Assembly (NCBI RefSeq): GCF_000340215.1
Contig: NW_006921533.1
Location: 2,088,172-2,152,171, forward strand
Reading direction: 5' to 3'
Length of the DNA stretch: 64,000 nucleotides
Source of the DNA: Pseudocercospora fijiensis CIRAD86
Lineage: Eukaryota > Ascomycota > Dothideomycetes > Mycosphaerellales > Mycosphaerellaceae
In this document: positions 40,498 through 50,152 of the stretch, piece by piece
Layout of the letters: every line of letters starts with the position of its first letter
Numbering within the stretch: the first letter of the stretch is position 1
Position numbers and translations under genes: made by a program
Notes under the pieces: model-generated
Told to the model about the DNA's origin: nothing
Database searches by the model: none
What the model saw: only the letters and a program-made list of their open reading frames with translations

Positions 40498-42755
40498 GTC
40501 ATATTATTTTTCAGCTGGGTTCTCGCTTTCCATATGCCCCCAGGACCACTCATATCTACCTCAATCTCCGTCATATGTCCCTGGGCTCGATAGACCCGAA
40601 GCCTTGCTTCCAATTCTGCTTTGTGACCGTTGAGAGCTTCCTCTTGGTCTCTAAGGAAGGATGTCTGGTAAGATGATTTGCCGTATGTTGGAGCCGGAAG
40701 ATTGGGGCCTGGACTTGATGGGGCTTCTGCTGTCTGCGCCGATTCTGCGCCGCGGCTCCTCTGCATAGCAGAAGCTGTTTCTGGCTGGGCAGTCAAGTCA
40801 ATCGTGATACGGCTAGAAGTGGTCGAGGTGCCACTGTTTGACATTCCTGAGGCGAGCGAAGCAGAAGATGTAGCTCCACAAGCCGGGCCTGACTCTCCAG
40901 TCAAGTCAATCGTGGTATGACTGGAAGCCATAGAGATGCCACTGTCTGACCTGCCCGTGGAGAGCGAGGTAGAGCTTGAGATTCCACAAGCCGAGCTTGA
41001 ATCGTCAGTCAGATCGATGATCGTGCTGCTGAAATCCGACGAGGCGCCACTGTTCGACCTGCCCGTGAAGAGCGAGGCAGGAGGTGAGGCTTGAGACGCT
41101 GACATTGGTGGCTCACCTCGTGGACCGCCGGTTGTACCGTTGGAGCTCACCGAGATGGCAGTGTCCGCTACATCTGTTGGAAGCGACAAAAGGGTTCCGT
41201 CTGGTGCCCATAGGTCATCGTTATCAAGATTATGGGCCAACAGAGCCATGTTGAGTTCAGGAAGCTCCGTTTCCGCGGTGGCAGGTGGAGCTGCAGACTG
41301 TTCGGCTGCCTCCCTTCGCTCTTTCGCTCGCTTCGTCTCGATCGGAGGGCGCTTGGCATAGCGTGAGTCTGTGGATTTGCCTTGCATCCACTCCTTTGTA
41401 CGAGTTGCACCCATGATCCGCAAAGTTTCATTTGTCGAGTCAATTTCCCCATTTGTCCACCGCTTTGATCCAGTGCGCGTAGACTTTTTGCCTGCCTTGC
41501 CATCCTTGGATGAAACAGTCTTTTTGTTCCTGCTCTTTTTGGCCACGGGTACAGGTGATGAGTCTTCAATCTCAATCGGATCATCATCTCGCCTACGCTT
41601 CCTTGACTGCACATCTACTGACGCCACTGGATGTGGGTCAGCCTGCGCGGAAGGCGTCGTAGTGCTTGAAGCGACAGCAGGTACCACTGGCTTTTGTCGA
41701 GGCAGTGACAAATGTGGAAAACGATGGGCAGGATCCTCTGTATTTCGCAGCTCCACTGCCGGTTGTGGTCGCTGAGGAGGCAGCGCCAAGGGACGGCGTG
41801 AAGGTGCCAGGCTCTGTTCTGGGCTCGGTGGTTGTCTTGAGGATAGAGCCAATGCGGTGGGACGATTATCGCCAACTGTTGGCAGGACTGGTGGGCGAGT
41901 GCTGATGTCTTCACTGCTTTCTTCAAACATGCTATCACAGTCATCCTCTCTCGAATCGATCTCGAGCTGATCCGGCGATGGCATTGCGGAATCATGGAGA
42001 ATGACATCTTCTGGCTTGTTTGGTGAAGATGCTTCTGTGTCGTCGCCGTCGATCTTGAGCAGTTCATCCATCTGTGCCCACACATCTTGATCGTCCGAAT
42101 CGCTCTCGATCGGAGCCGGTGATGGCCTCGCCGCATCATGGCGAACGGGCTCCTCTGACTTGTCTTGAGAAGATGCTCCTATTTCTTCGCCGGCGTCGCC
42201 TTCTACCAGTAGGTTGGAGTCGTTGCTGGCATCGCCCACGCCAAAAAGGCTGGATTGATCACCGGCGTCACCTTCACCGAAAAGGCTGGAGTCGTCCTTG
42301 GCATCCCCTTCTCCAAAGAGGCTTGAATTTTCGCCTTCATCGAAGAGATGATTGAAGCTCTCTTCAGTCTCGGGATTAGCTGAGTTATCCTCATTAGAGA
42401 CCGGCGTCGGCATCGCCGAATCAAGGATAAGGAGGCCTTCTAAATCGTCCTGAGGGCGTACCGCACTCTCCGGGCTGTTATTCTCAGCCTGATCAGAGTC
42501 TGAGGTCGTGATTCCACAGCCTTGTGAGTCGTTAGAGAAGTAATCGGGTGAAAATTTATCGAAAGAATCATGGACGTTACCTAGCATGTGCTGCCGTGTC
42601 TCGTAAGAGTACTCCAAATACTCGTAGGATAGATCCATCTCAGCTAGCTGCACAGCACCGCTGGATTTTCTGTTCCTGGGAAGTATCTGGTTTTTGTCTC
42701 TGAGCCTTGTCGGCGATGGAGTTTGAGAATTTGTGAAGGTTCTGGTTTCTCGCAC
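40464..42755 (-). CDS. Acidic repeat protein with three SUMO-interaction-like motifs
   Basis: Single exon, 763 residues; an internal ATG (M40, EMDLSYEYLEY) is an alternative start. Residues about 140-185 hold four degenerate copies of a 12-14-residue acidic unit (SSLFGEGDA / SSLFGVGDA / SNLLVEGDA). Residues about 400-440 are basic (RKRRRDDDP; KKSRNKKT; GKKSTRTGSKRW), probably nuclear localisation signals. Near residues 578, 617 and 651 a ~35-39-residue unit repeats three times: TGRSNSG..S..IIDLTDD, TGRSDSG..TTIDLTGES, SGMSNSG..ITIDLTAQ. Each carries a hydrophobic I-D-L-T core like a SUMO-interacting motif. The C-terminus (YKAELEARLRVYRAQGHMTE-like) is helical. A nuclear, SUMO-linked function is inferred; no known family. 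Confidence 0.75.
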   Translation of the reverse strand: MRETRTFTNSQTPSPTRLRDKNQILPRNRKSSGAVQLAEMDLSYEYLEYSYETRQHMLGNVHDSFDKFSPDYFSNDSQGCGITTSDSDQAENNSPESAVRPQDDLEGLLILDSAMPTPVSNEDNSANPETEESFNHLFDEGENSSLFGEGDAKDDSSLFGEGDAGDQSSLFGVGDASNDSNLLVEGDAGEEIGASSQDKSEEPVRHDAARPSPAPIESDSDDQDVWAQMDELLKIDGDDTEASSPNKPEDVILHDSAMPSPDQLEIDSREDDCDSMFEESSEDISTRPPVLPTVGDNRPTALALSSRQPPSPEQSLAPSRRPLALPPQRPQPAVELRNTEDPAHRFPHLSLPRQKPVVPAVASSTTTPSAQADPHPVASVDVQSRKRRRDDDPIEIEDSSPVPVAKKSRNKKTVSSKDGKAGKKSTRTGSKRWTNGEIDSTNETLRIMGATRTKEWMQGKSTDSRYAKRPPIETKRAKERREAAEQSAAPPATAETELPELNMALLAHNLDNDDLWAPDGTLLSLPTDVADTAISVSSNGTTGGPRGEPPMSASQASPPASLFTGRSNSGASSDFSSTIIDLTDDSSSACGISSSTSLSTGRSDSGISMASSHTTIDLTGESGPACGATSSASLASGMSNSGTSTTSSRITIDLTAQPETASAMQRSRGAESAQTAEAPSSPGPNLPAPTYGKSSYQTSFLRDQEEALNGHKAELEARLRVYRAQGHMTEIEVDMSGPGGIWKARTQLKNNMTMAEWRSRQKQ

Positions 42756-43716
42756 AGAGATTGATGTTATGCGTACGAGAGAGTGTTTTGACGCTGCAAG
42801 ATGTGGGATTTTCTGATCGTTCTCAAAGCTATGCCTTGAATGCGTTCAGTCTTGCGTGTGTAGAGAGTGGAAAGAGAGAAGAAGGATTTGTCGATTTTAT
42901 ACTCACGACTATCTGGCTTTTTTGAGCTCGAATGGCAGCAAGTAAGAGCGAGCGCATTGTCGTGACATTGCCAAGTGTAATGGCTCCATCTCTACAGGCT
43001 GAGTGGTAGATCGGGGTGCTTGAGGACAACGAGGCTGCGGGTCGTGGAGGCTTGATCCGTTGCTTGAGGGAGGGACCACATTTGACATTGCGCAGGTCTG
43101 CCACAGATGTGTCATGCTGACAGTCTGACAGCATAAGGCAGGACTTTAAACCACACGAGTGCTGAAGGCATGACATGCTGTATGCCCTCGGCAGCTTCAA
43201 CTCATTCGCAGATCCCTCACCAGCTCATTCAGGACCCTAATGGACAGCCTTCGCGATGCCAAGGGCAAGTGCAACGGACTCCGACAGCATGGCATCTCCC
43301 AGGACCAATCTTCAGCCCAGCGTGTTGGCTGTCTCCGGGAAAAAAGTTTGGTGGAGCCGATATATCAGGGCCGTCCGAGCTGCGTTTGTGAGGTGAATTT
43401 CCAGAAAGTCAAAATCGAGAGCTTCCACTCAGCTTACAGCGACATAAGCAAGGCTGCGGAGAAAACGGCTTCGGCATAGGTTATGAGGACTTCGTTATGA
43501 GGACTTCGCGCACGTCTCGTAGCCCCGATACGAGGAGCATGGGACAACACGTTTATATGAAAGAATTGACTCTGGTGTTCGAGTTAGAAATCCGTAGATA
43601 GCGCGAATACAGAATGAAGCAGTGACGCACCGGGTATATCCATTCTCAACTCCGTTACGCCTGACAATGACAAGCCCCTGGTTCTTGAATGGCCTTTCCT
43701 GTTTTGACCTTCTGGA
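42756..43716. other. Intergenic region, 960 bases
   Basis: Upstream of the SIM-repeat gene and 3' of the EF-hand gene. Minus-strand frames at 42829-43200 are bounded by a GTGAGT near 42907, but no family match supports them; they may be leader sequence. Confidence 0.45.
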
Positions 43717-44328
43717 TCAACCAAAGACACCAGCCCTCCGCATAACACTCTCGAAATCCTCCTTACCAACACCACCCAGTGACCCGCCCGTAGCCTCACG
43801 AATCATGTCCTTCAGCACATTATCTGGGACATCTTCTCTCAACTCTTTCGAAATGCGCTTCAGGTCCGCAATAGTGATGGGACGATCCTGCCCTTTGACA
43901 AAAAGATTATACGCCTTGTCAACTTCTTCTTGCTGTCTCTCCTCATCTTCATCGCCTTTCGCACGGTTTAACTGAAGCGCTGCGACCGGCAGAAAATGCT
44001 CAAAAGGTACCCAGCCGGCATTTTCAGGATCCGCGACTTCGAGGAGCTCTTGCAGATCGGCGTTATTGGCAGGTGGGGCATTCAACGCGATGAGGCACCG
44101 ACGGACATCATTCCTGGAAATTCGCCCATCTTTCTCGTCATCTTGCGACGCGAATAAGTCGAAAGCTTCCCGAATCTCGGCTTCTTCGTCCGCAGATATA
44201 TCGTTCTCTTTGGCAAGCTTGGAGCGGCGCTTTGCTGGCTGTTTTGCTGCCGCTGGCTGCTTTCGCTTTGGAGGCTGGATACTACGTCAGTGTGAAATCG
44301 TTCCTGGTCAGTAGAATATGTATACCAT
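43717..44328 (-). CDS. Centrin/calmodulin-like EF-hand protein with degenerate loops
   Basis: Exon 1 is just the start codon (44326-44328), immediately followed by a 51-nt intron (GTATAC...CTGAC...ATCCAG). Exon 2 is 43717-44274; total 186 residues. The start MPPKRKQPAAAKQPAKRRSK is basic, as in Cdc31/centrins. EF-hand 1 (AEIREAFDLFASQDDEKDGR, ISRNDVRRCLIAL) keeps the helix-loop-helix pattern with an imperfect loop. The C-terminal pair reads ITIADLKRISKELREDVPDN and VLKDMIREATGGSLGGVGKEDFESVMRR, matching centrin order. However, its last loop is TGGSLGGVG instead of D-x-D-G-D-G, so calcium binding there looks lost. Centrins act at spindle pole bodies and in mRNA export; which role applies is unknown. 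Confidence 0.83.
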
Positions 44329-45290
44329 TGTTTTGGAGCTGGTAATGAGATATTACCTGCTGCAAGCTATTGGGGAGCTTGCCATTGGACGCGATCTGAA
44401 GTCCGGTTTGGGTTCGGGTAGTGAGTCAGCAGGGTCAAAGCGCCGAACCACCACTTCCCGACGAAATTCTTGTTGTCTGTCCTCACCTCAGTCCTCACGT
44501 TGCACCAAGAAACGAAGCACGCGCCCGCACACGGCACACCTGGCACGGTCTATGTACGGCCAACGATGTCAAGCAATTTTTTCTTTGGTACGGCATGATG
44601 CTTATTGTAGTTCCACGCGATGAGATAGCTAGAGCGAGCCGTCGGCAACCTTTCAAGGACGAAGCTCGTGTGGACAGAGTCGCAAGAAGAAATGTGTGGC
44701 CTCGTCTCCTTCAAGACTGGTCCTTCTCTGCACACGTCTGTTTCGGCATCACCTGCTGAGACGTGACATGCTGTGGAGTGTACATGCTCTCAATTTCCTT
44801 TCACATTATCGCAGTATTTAGGCTCCTAAAAAGCCTGCGATGCAGCGGTAGCGTCGACTTTGCACAAGTCGTAACGCTCTCAGTTGATCGCAACCTTGAC
44901 GACGCTGCTATTCACTACCTGACGAGCTCGCCCTTCCTCAAGCAATGGAGTTGATGGTAAAATTGGTCACAAATGCTCCTGTTCCTTTCCCCGAAATATA
45001 CACCATTGGGCTCAGTGCATCCCACCCGCGCTCACCTATGAGCGACTTCCAGCACTCCAATTATGCCGGTCGGAGCGAGAGTACTATCTGCGACGCGAGA
45101 ACCACTACTCTTTTGCAATGCAGCGGAGTTCGAGAAGAACTTGTGGAGTCACAGCCGGTCGTTAAATTCAGAATGCTTAGTGCTACAAATGCTCTTTGGG
45201 GTATCATCTCCAAGCCGGTCACGGTCAGCAAACTCCGCCACTGCCGTTTAAAATGAAGATGCGAAACGAAACCTCAGCGACCTTCATCAC
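44329..45290. other. Intergenic region, 960 bases
   Basis: Promoter of the EF-hand gene and 3' side of DOT1. Several short plus-strand frames lack support. No RNA gene or repeat was found. Confidence 0.45.
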
Positions 45291-47160
45291 CTAGCGAAGT
45301 CCATTCAATTTCATGAAGCGCCGCAACGGTTCCCGGTCCTTCCTGGCAATAAACCAATTGCCCCAATCTGCACCCCAGCTGACACTGTCGGAGAAGTATT
45401 CAAATTTTTGCTGTACAAAGTGATTGACCATTGAGGAATAGTTCCGGGTGGACATCTTATGGCCTTCCGGAACAAACGGCTTCAGACTGACGACCTGACA
45501 GCCTTCCTTCAAGTCGAGGAACATGTGTAAAAGAGCGTCATTTAGTGCCGGAGTAAACGCCTGGTTGTTAACGAGAACCACGTCGGCGCGCCTCAGGACC
45601 TCGCCAACTTCCTTGTTGTTCGTAAAGTCACCTCGAATACACCTGGCTTTGCCGACGTCCAGACCCCATAGCTTGGCGCGCTCGGGAAACTCCTTCTCTT
45701 GCAGCTCTGCGAGATCGCAGGGGTTGGGCATCTTTTCAATGCCCCAGCTGTCGCATCCGATCTCGAGTGCCGCCTGCAAGACCACGTTGCCGACGCCAGA
45801 GCCTAAGTCAAGGAAGGTCATGTCGTGGTTGAGCTTCGTCTTTTTGAAGATATCGCTCGCGAACCGGGGAAGGAGCTCGCCATACACATCGTCGCTGCCG
45901 TTTTCGTATCGTCTCAAAGTTTCGACCTTCGGGGATACCGTCCTTGAGTAGATTTGTTCGAGAACGCGCCGAGCCCAATCGAGTGGCATATGGCTTTTAC
46001 CGCGGAGCACTGTTTGAACTGTACCGTCATTGACCTAGTCAGAAGACTCGATTAGCGGATGTTGGAGCCGCTCGAGCAACGCAATTCCAGACGAGGCTGC
46101 GGTCTGCGACATGGAGCCCGTGGCTTGCGGCGAGTCGCGAAGCTGAGAAGCACTTACCAGTTTCTTCAGCATCGCGTTAAAGTCATGCACCACCTCAATA
46201 AACTCTTCCACGTCCTGTCGCTTCCATGCAAGGTTGAAACGCCTTCTGAAACCAGTCTCTTCACTCGTGTACTGTGTAGCCAGATCATCGGGCAGGTAGC
46301 TGTCGCAAATCGTATGAATCGTCTCAATTATATCCTCCATGGGCTTGTAATCATCTGCCTCGTTCTTTGGCCATTTCAGCTGGAATCTCTCCCTTTGTCC
46401 TCGACTTGGATATTGCAGCTCGCAGGTGCTGAATTCATCATCGTTCCAAGGATTCTTAAACTTGGATGTGAATCTGTGAGGATATATTGTCAGCACGCCC
46501 CGTGTTCAAAGCGCCAGACAAGACTGCTATCTGCAAGCTGAGAGCATAGCTCTTATCGATGCGCAGAGATGGCATGAGACTCACTCTCCAGACGTGGCAT
46601 CTGCGCCGTGTATGATCTTGAAAACAGTATCTTGAGCGAAAGCTGTCTCGGAAAGAAGTGGCCGCGTTGGACCGGGACTTTCAATGGAGCTGACACTGCT
46701 CTTAATGCGCTTTCGTGAGGCATCCGAGTCACTTGCCCCAACATCGCTGCTGTCGTCGTCTTCATCGCTACTCCATGCTGGTTGCGGTGTCACGCTTTTG
46801 CGCTTCACACCTCTGGCTGTGGACACAGCACGTTTGGCGGGATTCGGGGCTTTCTTCGAGATTGGTGTATTGGAGGGCTTAAAGCGATCGGGGTTGTATC
46901 TAAGTCATGTGTCAGCGAGTCACTCCAAAAACAGGTGCCCAGAAAGGACTGCTGTCTGCGATGTGCAGTGCAGTGCACAGTACATATCGGGGAGCGGAGT
47001 CGATCGAAGGTGTGGAGGCTTACGGGCGGACGGGCGCTCTCCCTGCTGCACTGCTGTTTGTTTGCGCAGGCCTGACTGCCTGAGGGATAGGGATCTTTAC
47101 AGTTGTCTTGCGAATAACCGGTCCGGTGTTTGTCGTGTTTGGTTTGCTTCCGAAGTTCAT
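45291..47160 (-). CDS. DOT1: Histone H3-K79 methyltransferase Dot1
   Basis: Four exons, 47024-47160, 46585-46899, 46158-46473 and 45291-46034, give 503 residues with matching phases. The N-terminal ~150 residues are basic and S-rich (KRKSVTPQPAWSSDEDDD), as expected for nucleosome contact. Residues 307-310 are YGEL. The S-adenosylmethionine motif DLGSGVGN is at 332-339, and GIEKMPNPCDLAELQ follows. The NNQAF catalytic loop is at about 412-416, and VSLKPFVPEGHKMSTRNYSS and GADWGNWF close the fold. Dot1 is a non-SET methyltransferase that modifies H3K79 in the nucleosome core and affects silencing and DNA-damage signalling. Intron 3 (46035-46157) is 123 nt and fully open apart from the TAG that forms its own acceptor. 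The protein is somewhat shorter than yeast Dot1 (582). Confidence 0.95.
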
Positions 47161-47458
47161 GATGCAGGGCTACTGGGCGTGGCGTTGTGCATGAATGAAC
47201 GTGGCTCATGCTCCGGCTGTCTTGTACAGCATTTAATTAGAATGATGTCGTGGTCGCTGTGAATCCATTCGTGAATGTCTGTTTATGGGGCACGACTGTG
47301 CATTCCAAGATGAAAAGGCTTGCGGTCGCGGTCGCGGTCGCGAAACGGAAACGGAAACGCTCACCAGACCACGAGACGCGGAGGGCTTTCGGCAGGCGCT
47401 GCCGACAGGAGTAAGTATGTACCTGCGAACGCTCCTTCCACTTCATGAATCCCCACAG
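47161..47458. other. Upstream region with hexanucleotide repeats
   Basis: Divergent region between DOT1 and the DUF1264 gene. At about 47325-47362 there are three GGTCGC units followed by three AACGGA units. An intron-like GTAAGT (47411) to CCACAG (47458) precedes the first firm DUF1264 exon. Any coding exon upstream of it could not be placed in a consistent frame. Confidence 0.6.
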
Positions 47459-47829
47459 ACCTTCCCAGCAACGCCTTCCACGTCTACGCCAACGAGCCTT
47501 CTCGCACCTCCGAGGCCAAGCACTACTGCGCTCATGTCAATGAGGATGTGCGGCAATGCATTCTGAACGACTCACCTGCGCCCAATGCTCGCTTGATTGG
47601 GCACTCTCACGTGTTTGAGGTCAAGTCTGGAATGCTCATCATGCCTGCGCCTGCTGCTGTGCCAAATGCTGTGTGGGAGAAGGCCGAGAATGCGGAGATG
47701 GAAGACGTCGTGCATCTCTACGGCAAGGTCTTCCAGCTCTGGCAGGTCGACCGTGGCGACAGCAAGGAAGCAGAGGGCAGGAAATACATCCAGGAGCCCA
47801 AGGTCTGGAGCAAGCAGAAAGTGGCGTAG
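47459..47829 (+). CDS. DUF1264 (oil-body-associated-like) protein, shortened, 5' end unclear
   Basis: From the acceptor at 47458 the frame reads [47 protein letters not shown], then directly [17 protein letters not shown], and [20 protein letters not shown], ending at TAG 47827-47829. These are the DUF1264 blocks, including HYC.H.NEDVRQC and HSH.(Y/F)EVKSG. Relatives carry about 20 residues between ARLIG and HSH (a VEY-type strand and helix), and that block is absent here without a frame change. The likely upstream exon ends AGGA|GTAAGT, but the only phase that joins correctly has a stop just upstream and no ATG. Either the start lies further away or the gene is decaying. The function of the family is not established. 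Confidence 0.7.
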
Positions 47830-48036
47830 CAATAACATCCTTGCGCATGTGAGATTCTTCTTGGACGCCGTCTTCACATGCACTCGGATGTGAGGACGGA
47901 GCGGCTCCGACGGAATCTCAGTCACACAGACCTCGACACCTCAACCTCACTCCAAAACAAACCGTCGGAATCCACCTCGACCTGAGCCAAGCAACTACAT
48001 GTATTTCTTGGAAGTTCCACCGCCACCACAGCGACG

Positions 48037-49149
48037 ATGAAGGCAGGTACGAACGAGCTGGATGCACCGCCAACCGCTGAATGCGACACAATGTCGAATC
48101 CCAACCCATCATCCGCTCTCGATGCAGACATCAGCACTCATCACAGCCGCGCTCCACATACCCAAGACGCGCCCACCTCGCACATTGCGAAACTGCCACC
48201 AGAGCTTCATCTGCGCATCCTTGCTGAAGTGCCCGCTCGCGACGTCCAGAAGTGTCGTCGACTCGACCGATACTTCCAAAGCCTGATTGATGACAAGCCA
48301 AATCACCGCCTCTGCACCGGCCCGAGCGTTTCCCGCTCTCTGAAGCGCCTCAGAGAGCAAGTCGTCGAATTCAGCGACTTCCCTCTTGACCCAATCAATG
48401 AAAATGGTCTGCCCACTGGCTTCTTGACCGCTCTCGCCCGCTTCATCAACTTTCATGGAATTCCCCTGGCAGCCGGCGAAGAAGTTCACGGCAACACCAT
48501 AGCCTTCTTCGCCTTGCACTGGTATCACCAATGGCACAAGATCCCTGATCCGGAACCGCGCACCTCATCGCCGGAGCAGGCTTCCATGGCTGCCGATTTT
48601 ATTGCCTTTGCCTGGAATATCGTTCTGCAACACGTCCGCGTTCACGCTTCAAGCACACCACGATCTCAGGAAGACATCCTGGAGGCGGTAGCAATTTTGG
48701 CCGGATCATTCATGGACGGAGCTATGGAAACAATCGGTATCCGCACCGAGAAGCAGTTCGGGGATTTGATGGGCGAGATCTTCCTTCCCTCAGGCGTGTT
48801 CTCAGGCGTCACCTTCCATGAGCAATATACGCCCAAGCAGATTGAGCATTGCCTGCTGTACACACTCCCAGGCCACAAGTTGATTTCCAGAGCCCATGTG
48901 CTCCGTCGGCTCAACAGAATGCTGGACATCCCATTCCTCCCGTGGTGCACCCCAGCAGGCTTATTCGTGGCCTCCGAATGGGCCGTGGAAGAAGTGAAGA
49001 ATCTGCTGGGGAGTCGAGAGCCGTGTGGACACGTGAAGAAAGCTGCTTTGCTTGAGGACATGTTTCTGGACTGGGATCCTCAAATCGGCGAAGCCACCAC
49101 TAGGAGTCCCGACGTGACTGCAGAGAGTGCGGCGGCATCGAATGATTGA
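48037..49149 (+). CDS. F-box domain protein
   Basis: Single exon, 370 residues, ATG 48037. After a ~48-residue S/T/P/H-rich leader, residues about 50-90 read AKLPPELHLRILAEVPARDV / QKCRRLDRYFQSLID, a classic F-box (L-P-x-E-L ... D-V-x-x-C-R-x-L-x-x-x-F). The remainder is largely helical (FLTALARFINFHGIPLAAGE, MAADFIAFAWNIVLQHVRVH) without repeats such as WD40 or LRR. It probably recruits an unknown substrate to an SCF ubiquitin ligase. A second ATG (MSNPNPSS) is an alternative start. The third F-box-like protein in this window. Confidence 0.83.
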   Translation: MKAGTNELDAPPTAECDTMSNPNPSSALDADISTHHSRAPHTQDAPTSHIAKLPPELHLRILAEVPARDVQKCRRLDRYFQSLIDDKPNHRLCTGPSVSRSLKRLREQVVEFSDFPLDPINENGLPTGFLTALARFINFHGIPLAAGEEVHGNTIAFFALHWYHQWHKIPDPEPRTSSPEQASMAADFIAFAWNIVLQHVRVHASSTPRSQEDILEAVAILAGSFMDGAMETIGIRTEKQFGDLMGEIFLPSGVFSGVTFHEQYTPKQIEHCLLYTLPGHKLISRAHVLRRLNRMLDIPFLPWCTPAGLFVASEWAVEEVKNLLGSREPCGHVKKAALLEDMFLDWDPQIGEATTRSPDVTAESAAASND

Positions 49150-50152
49150 TCTGAGCATGTGGCAGGGATAGATCCTCGAAAGCTGAAGAACAGAATTAAC
49201 ACGGAGAAGAGAAACGGCGATCCCATCGATGAGCTCTAGGTGGGAAATATGGGACAGACTAGAACTTGGAGCAGCGGAGATGAAATCCGTGAGCCATCCA
49301 AGCAAGAAAGCAAGAAAACCAGCTCCTTTGGTAGAGGAATTTTTCTTCCGTCAATCAAGAGCACCCGAGCATTAGCAGCATCACAATTCAGCAGGGAAGA
49401 GTGTCAATGAAAAGACCCAGCGTGAGCTTGACTTCCATGACGGTCGGTACATAGACATCCATCCATCCCTGCCTGCATGCATGCAGTGTTGAAGCAGAGA
49501 GAACATTCATCAGTCGCATTCCACGTTGCAACCAACCAATGTTGTGCTCCTCGAATGATGCCAGACAGAATGAAATAAAAAGAAAATGCATATTAGAGCT
49601 GCAAAAGATTTTTCATGTAGCGATAGACTTTACCACAAATGTTCGTCGTTGTCGCTGCTATGCTCTCGACTTCGAGTTTTACCTGTATAGCATCAACCCT
49701 AGCTAGGCACGTTAGGCTCATCCCATATCTTCTTCCTGTAAAGACAGCGCTCATCGCAGTTGCAGCATCACCTTACTCGTCCAGATTAGATAGATCCGTT
49801 GAAACTAGTGTAGACAGTTGTGCACGACAAAACGCGAGCTTGAGTAAGGGAAACCCATCAATTTTCAAAAAGACTACAAAAGTTACTCGAAAGCGAGAGT
49901 CGTAAGCTCGCCGAGTGCATATTACTGAGAGTATCGGCTGTGTCCATTTCCTGTCCTCTTTTCTTCTCCTCTTTCTAACGCAGCAGTGGTATCATTTCTC
50001 CAGAACAAACAAGTTTGGGTATCTCTCCATCTGATGACCAACGCCCGAAACAGCGATCGTACATGAGGGTATCCGAGCTTTTGTATCGCGGTTACGTCAC
50101 CAAGTCGAAAACTGTCGACAAGACCTGAGGAATTGCTACTTCTGGCAGCCTT
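49150..50152. other. Convergent intergenic kilobase
   Basis: 3' sides of the F-box and HAM1-like genes. The frames seen are short, and no gene or repeat was recognised. Confidence 0.5.

Noticed and set aside
42829..43200. 123-codon minus-strand frame before the SIM-repeat gene
   Set aside because: Considered as an upstream exon (GTGAGT donor near 42907) but it ends in leader-like sequence and joins no frame convincingly.
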